Shown here piece after piece: positions 43,450-51,503 of a stretch of 64,000 nucleotides of DNA. The position numbers and the translations under genes were made by a program. Positions within the stretch are counted from its first letter, which is position 1, and every line of letters starts with the position of its first letter. A model generated the notes under the pieces. It did no database searches. It was not told where the DNA came from and saw nothing but the letters and a program-made list of their open reading frames with translations. The stretch comes from Maribacter sp. 1_MG-2023 (lineage in GTDB: Bacteria > Bacteroidota > Bacteroidia > Flavobacteriales > Flavobacteriaceae), in assembly GCF_030547005.1 (NCBI RefSeq), contig NZ_JAUOPN010000007.1, positions 142,453 to 206,452 of the forward strand, given 5' to 3'.

Positions 43450-43912
43450 CCGAAATCAATTCAATATCAAATACCAATACAGAACCACCAGGTATCCCAT
43501 TATAATCAAAACTACCGTAGGCTAAGTGAGATGGCACTAACAGTACGCCGTTACCACCTTCGTTAAATAAGGGAATACCTTCTGTCCACCCTGCAATTAC
43601 TTGATTAAGACCTATAGATAATCCTTCTACGCTTTGGTCAAAAACTTCACCATCAAGAAAATATCCTTTATAAGCAACGGTTACATTAGAAGACGCAGAT
43701 GGTTTTGCACCATCGCCAGGGTTTTCTATAATATAATGTAAACCAGAAGCAGTAGTTTCCGATACTAGATCATTAGCGCTTAAATACACGTTTATTTCCT
43801 TTTCATTGATATCTGTATAATCAATAGGTTCAAGCGGAGTAGGACTGTTATCATCAGAAGATCCACAAGAAATCATAGTAGTTACTAGTAGAAGTATAGC
43901 AAAGTATTTCAT
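43442..43912 (-). CDS. FKBP-type peptidyl-prolyl isomerase lipoprotein
   Basis: A 156-residue lipoprotein (lipobox MISC, Cys16). After a Ser/Pro/Asp linker, the FKBP domain spans about 55-156: VTVAYKGYFLDGEVFDQSVE, VIAGWTEGIPLFNEGGNGVL and LAYGSFDYNGIPGGSVLVFD, the last with the usual IPGxxxLVFDIEL end. It should assist folding of exported proteins. Convergent with the propeller lipoprotein, with an 8-bp overlap at the 3' ends. Confidence 0.93.
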   Translation of the reverse strand: MKYFAILLLVTTMISCGSSDDNSPTPLEPIDYTDINEKEINVYLSANDLVSETTASGLHYIIENPGDGAKPSASSNVTVAYKGYFLDGEVFDQSVEGLSIGLNQVIAGWTEGIPLFNEGGNGVLLVPSHLAYGSFDYNGIPGGSVLVFDIELISVN

Positions 43913-44007
43913 TTTATATCTATTTTTTGGAATGTAGTTGTTTCTTAAGTAAGAGGTGTTGAATTGTAATGGTCTAAACCATTATAGAGAATAGTAGGGT
44001 AAAGCAG

Positions 44008-44205
44008 TTATGCAATAAAGGTGTTCACCGAAAAACGGACGCTGCAATTTTTGTACAGGTATTTTTGAAACTTTATAGCATGAGATTGCGAATCAAAAAT
44101 AACGGCTTCGGTAATACTGTTCGCTAGAACAAGATGCCCAATAAGGTATTCTACGTAGTAGGTGTTGTTTTCAGAAAGAAGAACAAAATTTGGCTTTGTT
44201 GTCAC
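44008..44205 (-). CDS. Possible small hypothetical protein
   Basis: A 65-residue ORF with a GTG start at 44205. Composition is protein-like (NTYYVEYLIGHLVLANSITE), with no signal peptide or named domain. It sits alone in a 530-bp stretch between the FKBP lipoprotein and the cold-shock gene. Reasonable but unproven; it could be a chance ORF. Confidence 0.4.
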   Translation of the reverse strand: MTTKPNFVLLSENNTYYVEYLIGHLVLANSITEAVIFDSQSHAIKFQKYLYKNCSVRFSVNTFIA

Positions 44206-44443
44206 ACTATTTATTTTACGATACTAAAATAAAGCATTTATTTATGTGATCCTAATTTTTTTGAAATTCCTTGTAAAATGGTTGTTCTAGTAGGGTTAGG
44301 GTGGCAAGTATTTTATTCAATCTGCTACATGCATTAATTCATATGAAGATGGTACTAAAAAATAAAATTTATATAAATTTCAATTTTTGGCATCATAGTT
44401 GCATCTCATCTAGTAATTATTAATATCAAATTATATTACATTT

Positions 44444-44638
44444 ATGAGTACAGGAACAGTAAAATTCTTCAACGATGCTAAAGGCTTCGGATTTATTACA
44501 GAAGAAGGTTCAAACGAAGAACATTTCGTTCACATTTCAGGATTAGTTGATGAGATTCGCGAAGGCGATGAAGTTGAATTCGAACTAACCCAAGGGAAAA
44601 AAGGATTAAACGCAGTTAACGTAAAAGTTATAGATTAA
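44444..44638 (+). CDS. Cold-shock protein, CspA family
   Basis: A 64-residue OB-fold protein with both RNA-binding motifs: RNP1 KGFGFIT and RNP2 HFVHIS. It should act as an RNA chaperone. The upstream 200 bp is AT-rich and without an ORF, as expected for a long structured leader, but I cannot show a specific thermosensor. A perfect-arm terminator follows 6 bp after the stop. Confidence 0.96.
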   Translation: MSTGTVKFFNDAKGFGFITEEGSNEEHFVHISGLVDEIREGDEVEFELTQGKKGLNAVNVKVID

Positions 44639-44643
44639 ACTTC

Positions 44644-44678
44644 AGAAAGTCCGTCAGCAATGACGGACTTTCTTTTTT
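44644..44678 (+). terminator. Hairpin terminator after the cold-shock gene
   Basis: Perfect 13-bp arms AGAAAGTCCGTCA and TGACGGACTTTCT around GCAA (a stable GNRA tetraloop), with a T run. Confidence 0.93.
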
Positions 44679-44822
44679 GGAGCATTATCCAAATGCGGCG
44701 TGTAGACAGCCGAGCCTATAAAATGTCTATAATCAACCTCGTGTATTCAAGGTCTTTACAATCTTGTAACACTTTGTTCAAAAATGAATTATACCATTAT
44801 TAACTATAAATTTTAAACACAA

Positions 44823-45260
44823 ATGTTAGAACAATTAAAGCAAATGGCAATTGAAAAATTGCAAGAAACAATGAGCGCGAATTCTTTAAATTCTGAAGCA
44901 ACTAGCGGAGCTGCAGAAGAAGGAGCATCTTCACTTATCAACAGCCTTATGGAGAAAGTAGGTGCGGGAGATTTAAGTGCGGTAACAAGCTTATTTTCAA
45001 ATGACGGTAATGCAACTGAAGACAGTGGTATTGTTGAAAACTTAAAAGGCAAACTAGCTGAAATACTAGAGAGCAAAGGTATGAATGCTGCAGATGCTCA
45101 GGCAGAAGCTAGTAATGTTGCACCAGGTCTAGTAGATAGCCTTAAAGAGAAGTTCGTATCGAACGAAGCTTCAGATTCCGCTTTCAGCTTAGAAAGTCTT
45201 AGCGGTTTAGTTGGTGGCGATGCCGGCAGCTTACTTGATAAGGCGAAAGGACTTTTCTAA
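44823..45260 (+). CDS. Helical Ser/Ala-rich protein of the DUF937/DUF2780-like type
   Basis: A 145-residue protein with no signal peptide, rich in Ser, Ala and Glu and predicted all-helical. It has two similar halves (SLINSLMEKVGAGDLSAVTS, and later SLESLSGLVGGDAGSLLDKA), each with a helical hairpin and Gly break, reminiscent of DUF937- and DUF2780-like proteins. No function is known. It is flanked by hairpin terminators on both sides, so it is a single-gene unit. Confidence 0.72.
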   Translation: MLEQLKQMAIEKLQETMSANSLNSEATSGAAEEGASSLINSLMEKVGAGDLSAVTSLFSNDGNATEDSGIVENLKGKLAEILESKGMNAADAQAEASNVAPGLVDSLKEKFVSNEASDSAFSLESLSGLVGGDAGSLLDKAKGLF

Positions 45261-45289
45261 AAGAAATTACTTTTCATATAGTACATATG

Positions 45290-45317
45290 AAACCGTTCAG
45301 CAATGAGCGGTTTTTTT
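45290..45317 (+). terminator. Hairpin terminator, near-twin of the one at 45759
   Basis: Arms AAACCGTTCA and TGAGCGGTTT (one T-G wobble) around GCAA, with a T run. Very similar to the terminator at 45759. Confidence 0.88.
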
Positions 45318-45430
45318 ATTTAAGAGCTATATATGGTTTTTTGTGTATTAGGTCTAATTTTTGAGGAAAATTCATTTTTTAACACAATCAATTGTAAAAT
45401 GACACGTTAATTCAATAAAATAATTGGTTT

Positions 45431-45739
45431 ATGAAAATTTCATTGAGTTCCCAAAAAGTAGCTGTTTTATCCGAATTGGAAAGAAAAAGAAAATCGGTCG
45501 AAGAATTGTTATTGAAGATGGAATCTTATTTATATGAACCGCAAACCCATAGTCGCTTTCAGAAAAAAGAAAGCTTAAAAGGTAACATAAGTCGTACTGC
45601 TGATAATACCGATGCATTGTTAGAAGTATTAAAAATGAACGATATTTCTATTATGGAAAGTATAGACGATATAGAGCGCCAAATAGAAGAATGTTACGCC
45701 CTAGAACTAGAAGTGGCAAAGTATGTGTTAAACAGATAA
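45431..45739 (+). CDS. Small helical protein, paralogue of the gene at 39639
   Basis: A 102-residue, strongly helical and charged protein. It shares the SYLYEPQT block and the following ISRTADNTDALLEVL stretch with the protein at 39639 (SYLYEPKT; ISKLSDANEKLL). No named domain. The surrounding hairpins at 45290 and 45759 isolate it. Function unknown. Confidence 0.72.
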   Translation: MKISLSSQKVAVLSELERKRKSVEELLLKMESYLYEPQTHSRFQKKESLKGNISRTADNTDALLEVLKMNDISIMESIDDIERQIEECYALELEVAKYVLNR

Positions 45740-45758
45740 ACAAACCGTATATATTTAG

Positions 45759-45787
45759 AAAAACCGCTCAGAAATGAGCGGTTTTTT
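45759..45787 (+). terminator. Hairpin terminator, near-twin of the one at 45290
   Basis: Perfect arms AAAAACCGCTCA and TGAGCGGTTTTT around GAAA (a GNRA tetraloop), with a T run. Confidence 0.93.
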
Positions 45788-45872
45788 TGTGTCTATAGTT
45801 TTTGAAAATAGATTGGTATTTAGATATTAAAAGCATTGAAGTATGTTAAAATTAGTGGGGTATTTAAAATTC

Positions 45873-45968
45873 TATTTTACATAATATAAATTATAGTACA
45901 AATGTATCGTTTAGTTAATAAGAGTGGTTTATCCATTTGATAGCTATAATGTAGTATTATGTAAAATA
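45873..45968. repeat. Perfect 14-bp inverted repeat with 68-bp centre
   Basis: TATTTTACATAATA (45873-45886) and TATTATGTAAAATA (45955-45968). The match continues imperfectly inward (TTATAG on both arms). It could be a small mobile-element remnant or a regulatory structure. Confidence 0.6.
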
Positions 45969-46037
45969 TCCCAGAAGCATTCGTTTTAATAAGAATAATT
46001 GGAACTTGGGTCATTAAACTAATATGTCAAACTTCAA

Positions 46038-46072
46038 TTAAAATCTAAACCGACATTATTTAAAATCTAAAC
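46038..46072. repeat. Two direct copies of TTAAAATCTAAAC, 22 bp apart
   Basis: Copies at 46038-46050 and 46060-46072, with start-to-start spacing of 22 bp (about two helical turns). Confidence 0.55.
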
Positions 46073-46255
46073 TATTTTTCATAAAAATATTATTAAGTTA
46101 TTGATATATAGTATTTTAGGTTTATTTGTTTTGTGAATTTTCTGTGAAAATGTGATTTTGAAATATAGATTTTAAATAAATTTGTGATTTTTTATTACTC
46201 TTAAAAGTAAAATTTTCTCAATACAATTAATATGTACTAAACCTGAAAATAATTT

Positions 46256-46459
46256 TCATGAAATAATTCCATGTTCAATTCGTCCAAGTTCATCTTTTAC
46301 TAATTGGATACCTTCAAATGTCTTCAAAAAAGATTTTGGCTCTACATTGCCTAAGGTAATAGATTTAGAGTTTAACCATTTTTCAAAATTGGTATTATCT
46401 CCAAATACCTCATTTCCAAATTTATTTAGCTTTTGTATTTCAAAGTTTATATTATTCAT
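46256..46459 (-). CDS. Small Xre/MbcA/ParS-type toxin-binding-domain protein (DUF2384-like)
   Basis: A 67-residue protein. Residues about 14-67 resemble the C-terminal toxin-binding domain of Xre/MbcA/ParS antitoxins: FGDNTNFEKWLNSKSITLGN, then a PKSFLKTFEGIQLV helix and LGRIEHGIIS at the end, with the typical GRIEHG motif. The usual N-terminal HTH is missing, and no RES-type toxin gene is adjacent. It is the last gene of the minus-strand defence row, 66 bp after the small SIEGN-motif gene. ATG at 46459 chosen over GTG at 46465. The family assignment is from the pattern and was not searched. Confidence 0.65.
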   Translation of the reverse strand: MNNINFEIQKLNKFGNEVFGDNTNFEKWLNSKSITLGNVEPKSFLKTFEGIQLVKDELGRIEHGIIS

Positions 46460-46525
46460 ATTCACTTAAAGTTAATGAATTGATCTTTAACAATTAATAC
46501 ACTAAAATAAATTGTATTAAACTAA

Positions 46526-46726
46526 TTAAGTTTTAATAACTTCTTGCTTATAAAGTTCTTGAACAATTAAATTAAATGTGTCATTCTCAGTTAAAGAATT
46601 TCCTTCTATTGAACACGAGTGATAAGTCATTCTAGTAGCTTGATGTATCTCGAATTTTCTTTTTTCTGGTAAAGATTCAAACCAAATTTTTACTTTTTTT
46701 AAGTCTAATTTTGGTTGATTGTCCAT
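46526..46726 (-). CDS. Small protein with a Fic-type inhibitory motif (SIEGN)
   Basis: A 66-residue protein containing YHSCSIEGNSLTENDTFNLI, which matches the (S/T)xxxE(G/N) inhibitory helix of Fic AMP-transferase regulators as well as the N-terminal part of Fic proteins (SSxIEGNxLT). No Fic catalytic motif (HPFxxGNGR) is found anywhere nearby, so this is either a stand-alone VbhA-like antitoxin, a decayed Fic gene, or an unrelated protein with a similar helix. It follows the McrC-like gene by about 126 bp. Confidence 0.6.
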   Translation of the reverse strand: MDNQPKLDLKKVKIWFESLPEKRKFEIHQATRMTYHSCSIEGNSLTENDTFNLIVQELYKQEVIKT

Positions 46727-46852
46727 AGTCCTTTCTTCAATTTAAATATTCAGAAATTAATTTGCCAACTGCTAATTAATAATGAGGAAAATATTGACTG
46801 TATGTAATATTCAAATCAAGAAGCACTTCCCTCCTACTAATTTAAAAAAAAA

Positions 46853-48148
46853 TTACATTACCGGTATCTGTATTGAATATTTATAAAGTTTGAGATATCG
46901 TTTATCCTCTTGTGATAAAAGTTCATCTATAACTATGTCACTATTCTTGGAATTATTACTTGTATAAATGATAAGCGTATCTGTAAGCAAATTATCATTT
47001 TCAATTTTTAATTCTTTTCTAATGGATTTTAATCTGCCATAACCACTTACTTGTGCGGCGTCTTTATGAGAAATTTTACCTTCTTCATACCTGGGTTTAT
47101 ATTTGGCGTCAATAACAACTTTAAAATTACCACACTTAGAATTCAACAATATATCTGGTTCTAATGAATGAAACTTCTTATGATAGATTACTTCATTCCT
47201 TAATGGAAATACTTCTTTCAACTTTTTAAATAAATACAATTCAAAAAGCTTGGGCATATCTATCCAAAAAGGTGGCGTTTTATACTTGGTTTCACTTACT
47301 TGAGATATATTATAAGAGAATCGTTTTAAAATAATTTTAGAAATTTGAACAGCAGATTTATACTCTTTAAAAAAGGGGTTGTGTTTCAGATTAGTGACTT
47401 CCTTTAAGCTAATTTCAGAGGACACATTGGTAAAAGCGGGACTTATATAGTTAATAAGATATTTGACGCTTTCTGTAGATAAGGTTTTATGATTTGAAAT
47501 TACAGCTTTAGCAAATTCTAGAGTTCTTTTTAAAAGTCTATTTTCAATAGAATTATAACCAAACTCCTGATATTTACAGTAGTTAAAATGCATTTTACTT
47601 TTTGTATGATTCTTTTTTACAGAAGCATTTACTAAAACTTTACCTTTTACCCTTGTATTTAAGTTCTGAGTAACATCGTAATACGATTTTTTAAGCCCTT
47701 TTTTTACAATCTGTTTTAAAATAGTTAAGAACTCTAAAATCAGCAAAGGACTCAGTATATCTTGTTGCTGTTCAATTTGGATTAAAGGTGCATTAAAGTC
47801 TATGGAATATAAATTATCTAAATGCTTTATGTTTTCGGTCTCTTTTAAAGCCTCAAAAAGCATTAATAAATAGTTTACCTCCGAGATATCATTATTTAAC
47901 TTTGGCTTGATGTAAATTGGTAATTTGCCTTTTACAATCCAGTTTACACCTACTATGTAACTTGAATTTAATCTATAGACTTCATCTTCTTCATTAAACT
48001 GAATATCAAAACAAAGCTCATTGGTGTTTTTTGAACGCTGAAAGTGTTGTGAAAAGTTTTGTTGTTGCAACATTACCTTTTGCTCTTCACTTAATTCAAG
48101 TAAAGAGTTTTCATAATTATAACCGTAGTGCTCATTTACAACAATCAT
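46853..48148 (-). CDS. McrC-like PD-(D/E)xK restriction nuclease subunit
   Basis: A 431-residue protein of the McrC/LlaJI family. The nuclease motif is LEPDILL followed by FKVVIDAKYKPRYEEG (Asp332, Asp347, Lys349 in this numbering). The N-terminal half, with SSYIVGVNWIVKGKLPIYIK, fits the McrC DUF2357-like finger domain that stimulates the McrB GTPase. With McrB it should cut modified or otherwise recognised DNA. The ATG at 48148 lies 1 bp after the McrB stop; a TTG at 48163 would instead overlap it by 14 bp. Confidence 0.88.
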   Translation of the reverse strand: MIVVNEHYGYNYENSLLELSEEQKVMLQQQNFSQHFQRSKNTNELCFDIQFNEEDEVYRLNSSYIVGVNWIVKGKLPIYIKPKLNNDISEVNYLLMLFEALKETENIKHLDNLYSIDFNAPLIQIEQQQDILSPLLILEFLTILKQIVKKGLKKSYYDVTQNLNTRVKGKVLVNASVKKNHTKSKMHFNYCKYQEFGYNSIENRLLKRTLEFAKAVISNHKTLSTESVKYLINYISPAFTNVSSEISLKEVTNLKHNPFFKEYKSAVQISKIILKRFSYNISQVSETKYKTPPFWIDMPKLFELYLFKKLKEVFPLRNEVIYHKKFHSLEPDILLNSKCGNFKVVIDAKYKPRYEEGKISHKDAAQVSGYGRLKSIRKELKIENDNLLTDTLIIYTSNNSKNSDIVIDELLSQEDKRYLKLYKYSIQIPVM

Positions 48149-48149
48149 G

Positions 48150-50339
48150 TTATAAATTTTCAATTATAGGTAATGCACTAATTTTCAATAAACCGTCAGT
48201 AACATATTCTCTCAAAATAGGCTTAATCTCATAGTTTAAATTATAATTGAAATTATTTTCAGTATATATAAAATAGCTATGACCTAATTGAACGTCTTTC
48301 GCTTCAAACTCATCGGATAAGTGTTTAGATTTTTCATAATTATCATCTAAAAACAAGGATTTTACTTTTAAAAATACATCCTCTTTAAAAAATAATTCTG
48401 GATCCCCCTCTTTTCTATTTACGTTTAATTCGGTTTCAGTCAATATTTCTGGTAATACTTCTACAAATGCAAAACGTCGTCTAATAGCATAATCTATTTG
48501 ACCTACACTCCTATCTGCAGTATTCATAGTACCAATAATAAAAAGATTAGGCGGCAGTGTTATTTTTCTATCTCCTTTAATTCCATACATGCTATCTACA
48601 GCTTCGCCCCTATACTCTAATGCGTAGATTAGTTCACCTAACACGCTAGATAAGTTTGCCCTGTTAATTTCATCTATGATTAAGACGTAGTTGTTTAAGG
48701 GGTCTTTTTGTATTTCATGATCATTGAAGGTTAAGTTTTCATCTTTTAGAAATTGTTGAAATAAATTTAGTACTCTCACAAAATAACTTGCGTGTTGTTT
48801 CGCAAGACCCGATAAATTTTCATTTCTCTTCAAATCTTGTCTTTCTACATTACCATCTAAAAATGCTTTTTTAATATCATTGAAAAGCATTCTATCCCCT
48901 CTTTGATTCCAACCAGCTGCTGGACTTTTATATCTGAAAGCATCTTCGTCTGTGTTAATTAAACCAACACTTTTTGTTAATCTATAGAAACCTTCATTAT
49001 TTTCTATTTCTTCGTTAATCTTATCGACAAATAAGCTGAAGTATTCTTCCAACAATACCTCTTTAGAAAAGGTGGTTTCGTCTTTATAAAAATCATTATA
49101 ATTTTTCAGAGCTTTGAAGGCATAATCTGCTAAAATTCTATTCTCTGTTTTGTACTCTATTTTCCCAGCCTCGTTGTTCTCTACAGTTATTCCTCTGACA
49201 AAATCTTCATATGTATAAGATGGATGGAATTGAATAATCTTATAATAATCTGCTATTTTCTTTTTTGCAACAATAGGTTGCTCAATATCCTTATTTTTAT
49301 AGAGATGTTTAGCTATGGCTGCGTCATAAGAATCAAAGCCGTTTTTTTGTCCTCCAAGCCATAATTTTTCATTATAAGCTCTTTTAATACCAGCGTATGG
49401 AATATCATAAGTGCTTCCAGAATCAAGTGTAACGGTGCATCTATCGCTCTGTACATTTGAAATACCGTAACTTTTTCTACCTGATGAGCTAGGAATCTGT
49501 CTTACATTTTTAAGTTGCTCTCTGATGTAAGAATCTGATAAGAATAGAAATGAATCAGAATTTGTCTCATCTTTTACCTGACTATTATCTTTAGTTATTA
49601 CTTCGGCAATTAATTTTGCCAATCTAGTCTTACCTGTTCCTGGAGGACCTTGAAGTATAATTTGCTTTTTATGATGAAGTAAATCTATATATTGTTTCAT
49701 GCTTGAAGATGATTCATTAGTAGTGGAATTCTCGCCTATGCTATTTGGGTTCTTGAAATATTCGAAGGTCTGCCAGGGATAAGAAATTAAATCCATAAAA
49801 TTTCGAGATGGATTATGTTCTTTATAAAAGCTATTTATAACATGACTATCCTTGAACCAATTGTTTTGATATTCAGGAAGCTCTTCTTCAATGTTATTAT
49901 GGATGTAGTAAAAAAGTTCTTTAAGGCTATCATCCTTAACAATTGTGGATAAATTATTTGGTTGTAGCCCAGCAATTACCCTATACGTAGCAGCTCTTCT
50001 ATCTTGTGCTGTAAAATTTCTAATGAAATTTTTAACTTGTTCGTATGTCTCCCATTGAGGTTCATCTTGGTTATCTGCAATAATTTTCAGCAAAGGACCT
50101 AGTTCTGCCCAATTATTTTTTATTTTAGATTGTTCCTCTTTTGTAAAATACCCTTGTTTTAAAGAAGATACACATTGATTATTCGATTTCTCAAAGAATT
50201 CAAAAAACACTTCAGAATCCCAATCTTCCCAATTCTCCTTGGTTGAAGCTTCTACTATAAATTTTGGAACATATTCTTTATAAGCGTTTACCCACTCACT
50301 CCAAACTTCAATCTTTTTTATTAATCCTATTAGTTTCAT
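48150..50339 (-). CDS. McrB-like AAA+ GTPase with variant N-terminus and inserted segment
   Basis: A 729-residue AAA+ motor. The Walker A is QGPPGTGKT (231-238 core), the Walker B with signature is VLIIDEINRAN (551-562), and sensor 1 is IIGTMNTADRS (about 601-611), the McrB type that hydrolyses GTP. The FHPSYTYEDFVRG motif (371-383) is typical of McrB. Between Walker A and that motif is an insert of about 115 residues (250-365) with a beta-rich piece (SDRCTVTLDSGSTYDIPYAG). The N-terminal 200 residues are not the usual DUF3578 of E. coli McrB and probably form the target-recognition module. Confidence 0.9.
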   Translation of the reverse strand: MKLIGLIKKIEVWSEWVNAYKEYVPKFIVEASTKENWEDWDSEVFFEFFEKSNNQCVSSLKQGYFTKEEQSKIKNNWAELGPLLKIIADNQDEPQWETYEQVKNFIRNFTAQDRRAATYRVIAGLQPNNLSTIVKDDSLKELFYYIHNNIEEELPEYQNNWFKDSHVINSFYKEHNPSRNFMDLISYPWQTFEYFKNPNSIGENSTTNESSSSMKQYIDLLHHKKQIILQGPPGTGKTRLAKLIAEVITKDNSQVKDETNSDSFLFLSDSYIREQLKNVRQIPSSSGRKSYGISNVQSDRCTVTLDSGSTYDIPYAGIKRAYNEKLWLGGQKNGFDSYDAAIAKHLYKNKDIEQPIVAKKKIADYYKIIQFHPSYTYEDFVRGITVENNEAGKIEYKTENRILADYAFKALKNYNDFYKDETTFSKEVLLEEYFSLFVDKINEEIENNEGFYRLTKSVGLINTDEDAFRYKSPAAGWNQRGDRMLFNDIKKAFLDGNVERQDLKRNENLSGLAKQHASYFVRVLNLFQQFLKDENLTFNDHEIQKDPLNNYVLIIDEINRANLSSVLGELIYALEYRGEAVDSMYGIKGDRKITLPPNLFIIGTMNTADRSVGQIDYAIRRRFAFVEVLPEILTETELNVNRKEGDPELFFKEDVFLKVKSLFLDDNYEKSKHLSDEFEAKDVQLGHSYFIYTENNFNYNLNYEIKPILREYVTDGLLKISALPIIENL

Positions 50340-50375
50340 TTTTAATCGTATAGCTTTACTGGATTTTAATTTCTT

Positions 50376-51503
50376 TTATATTGCCTGCGCTAAATTTATA
50401 TTACAAAAGGTATAAAGCATATACTCATTTCCAACAGCACATATAAATTCAAGGTAGGCTTTGTTTATTAATACTCCAGTCTTTCTTCTAGGATTTCCCA
50501 ATTGATTTCTAAAGGCATTTACAATTACTCTTAAGGTGGTTATATTATTGCTTAATTTAATCTCAGGATGGTCTGGTAAATAATCCTCATGAAAGTCATC
50601 TTTCACTTGTTTATTGTGTGAGCTTAAGTAGCTGTTAAACCGTGTCTCAATTTTAAATACTGATTTCCATGTTTCCACTTTTTCAGCCTCAGTTAAATCT
50701 TGTTGCACTACATCAAGTTTATAATAACCGTAAGGATATTTTTCCTTTTCTTCATCAGAAAGAGAACCAACATCAGAAAAATTATTTACTGATAAAATTA
50801 CTCCCTGATTTGATTCATATGGATAGAACGATTCTCTTCTAGTACCATCATCATTGTGAAGAACATCAGCAGTTCCTTTTACACCACCTTGGTTACATTT
50901 ATCACACATAGGCACCAAATTGGAAAAATTTACAGCATATAATGGGTACTTAGATTTATACAACCAATGGTCATAATCATCTTTAGCTTCTCCATCTATT
51001 AGAGCATATTCATGCAAACCACAGAATGGACAAACACGTCCAGAATTATTTAAAGTTTTAAAAGTGGTATAATGATTTCTTAAAGTAGTTCCAAGTTTAT
51101 CTTGAATGGTTTTATTCGTTGCTAGTGCTGTGCCATAAAAATGATCTTTAAGAACCGCTTTTAGTGCTGTATGCAGCTCTTCAGCATAATCTTGTGATAG
51201 AATTACAGGCTTTGTCTTTTCATTACAAAGACTTCTAATATCTAGACCTGCCTCAAAGGAATCAAATAAAGACTGACGATTAACTATGGTAAGTTTTTGG
51301 TATTCCGTATGCAAATCAATAAATCTATCCTCAAAGCTTTTGTTTCCTGCTTGAGCTCTGGAATTCGCCATAACATCTCGAAACCATTCAGGAAATAAAT
51401 TTCTAGAATATGCACAAGCAGGAATTGAGTTTTTTAGAAATTCATAAACGACTTGATTTACCCTCTCCATGGGATGTGAAATATATTTTAAAGTATAAAT
51501 CAT
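50376..51503 (-). CDS. HNH-family nuclease partnered with the adjacent ATPase (Septu PtuB-like)
   Basis: A 375-residue protein with a central HNH/zinc-ribbon fold: CPFCG (158-162), DDYDHWLYKSKYP (catalytic His in DYDHW, 176-180) and NLVPMCDKCNQGG (195-207). The two CxxC pairs should bind structural zinc. The N-terminal 150 and the C-terminal 170 residues are helical and unassigned. It overlaps the ATPase gene by 4 bp (ATGA). An HNH nuclease with an ABC-type ATPase is the layout of Septu (PtuA/PtuB) and retron effector pairs; the link is inferred from gene order and motifs. Confidence 0.82.
   Translation of the reverse strand: MIYTLKYISHPMERVNQVVYEFLKNSIPACAYSRNLFPEWFRDVMANSRAQAGNKSFEDRFIDLHTEYQKLTIVNRQSLFDSFEAGLDIRSLCNEKTKPVILSQDYAEELHTALKAVLKDHFYGTALATNKTIQDKLGTTLRNHYTTFKTLNNSGRVCPFCGLHEYALIDGEAKDDYDHWLYKSKYPLYAVNFSNLVPMCDKCNQGGVKGTADVLHNDDGTRRESFYPYESNQGVILSVNNFSDVGSLSDEEKEKYPYGYYKLDVVQQDLTEAEKVETWKSVFKIETRFNSYLSSHNKQVKDDFHEDYLPDHPEIKLSNNITTLRVIVNAFRNQLGNPRRKTGVLINKAYLEFICAVGNEYMLYTFCNINLAQAI

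Larger units (their letters stand above)
45788..46255. other. AT-rich intergenic region at the left edge of the defence island
   Basis: About 470 bp without a credible gene. It holds a 14-bp inverted repeat (45873 and 45955) and a direct repeat (46038 and 46060), annotated separately. It marks the change from the housekeeping side to the defence side. No tRNA or integrase remnant is seen. Confidence 0.6.

Noticed and set aside
46526..46726. Functional Fic AMP-transferase
   Set aside because: Only the inhibitory-type helix is present. The catalytic HPFxxGNGR motif was not found on either strand nearby.
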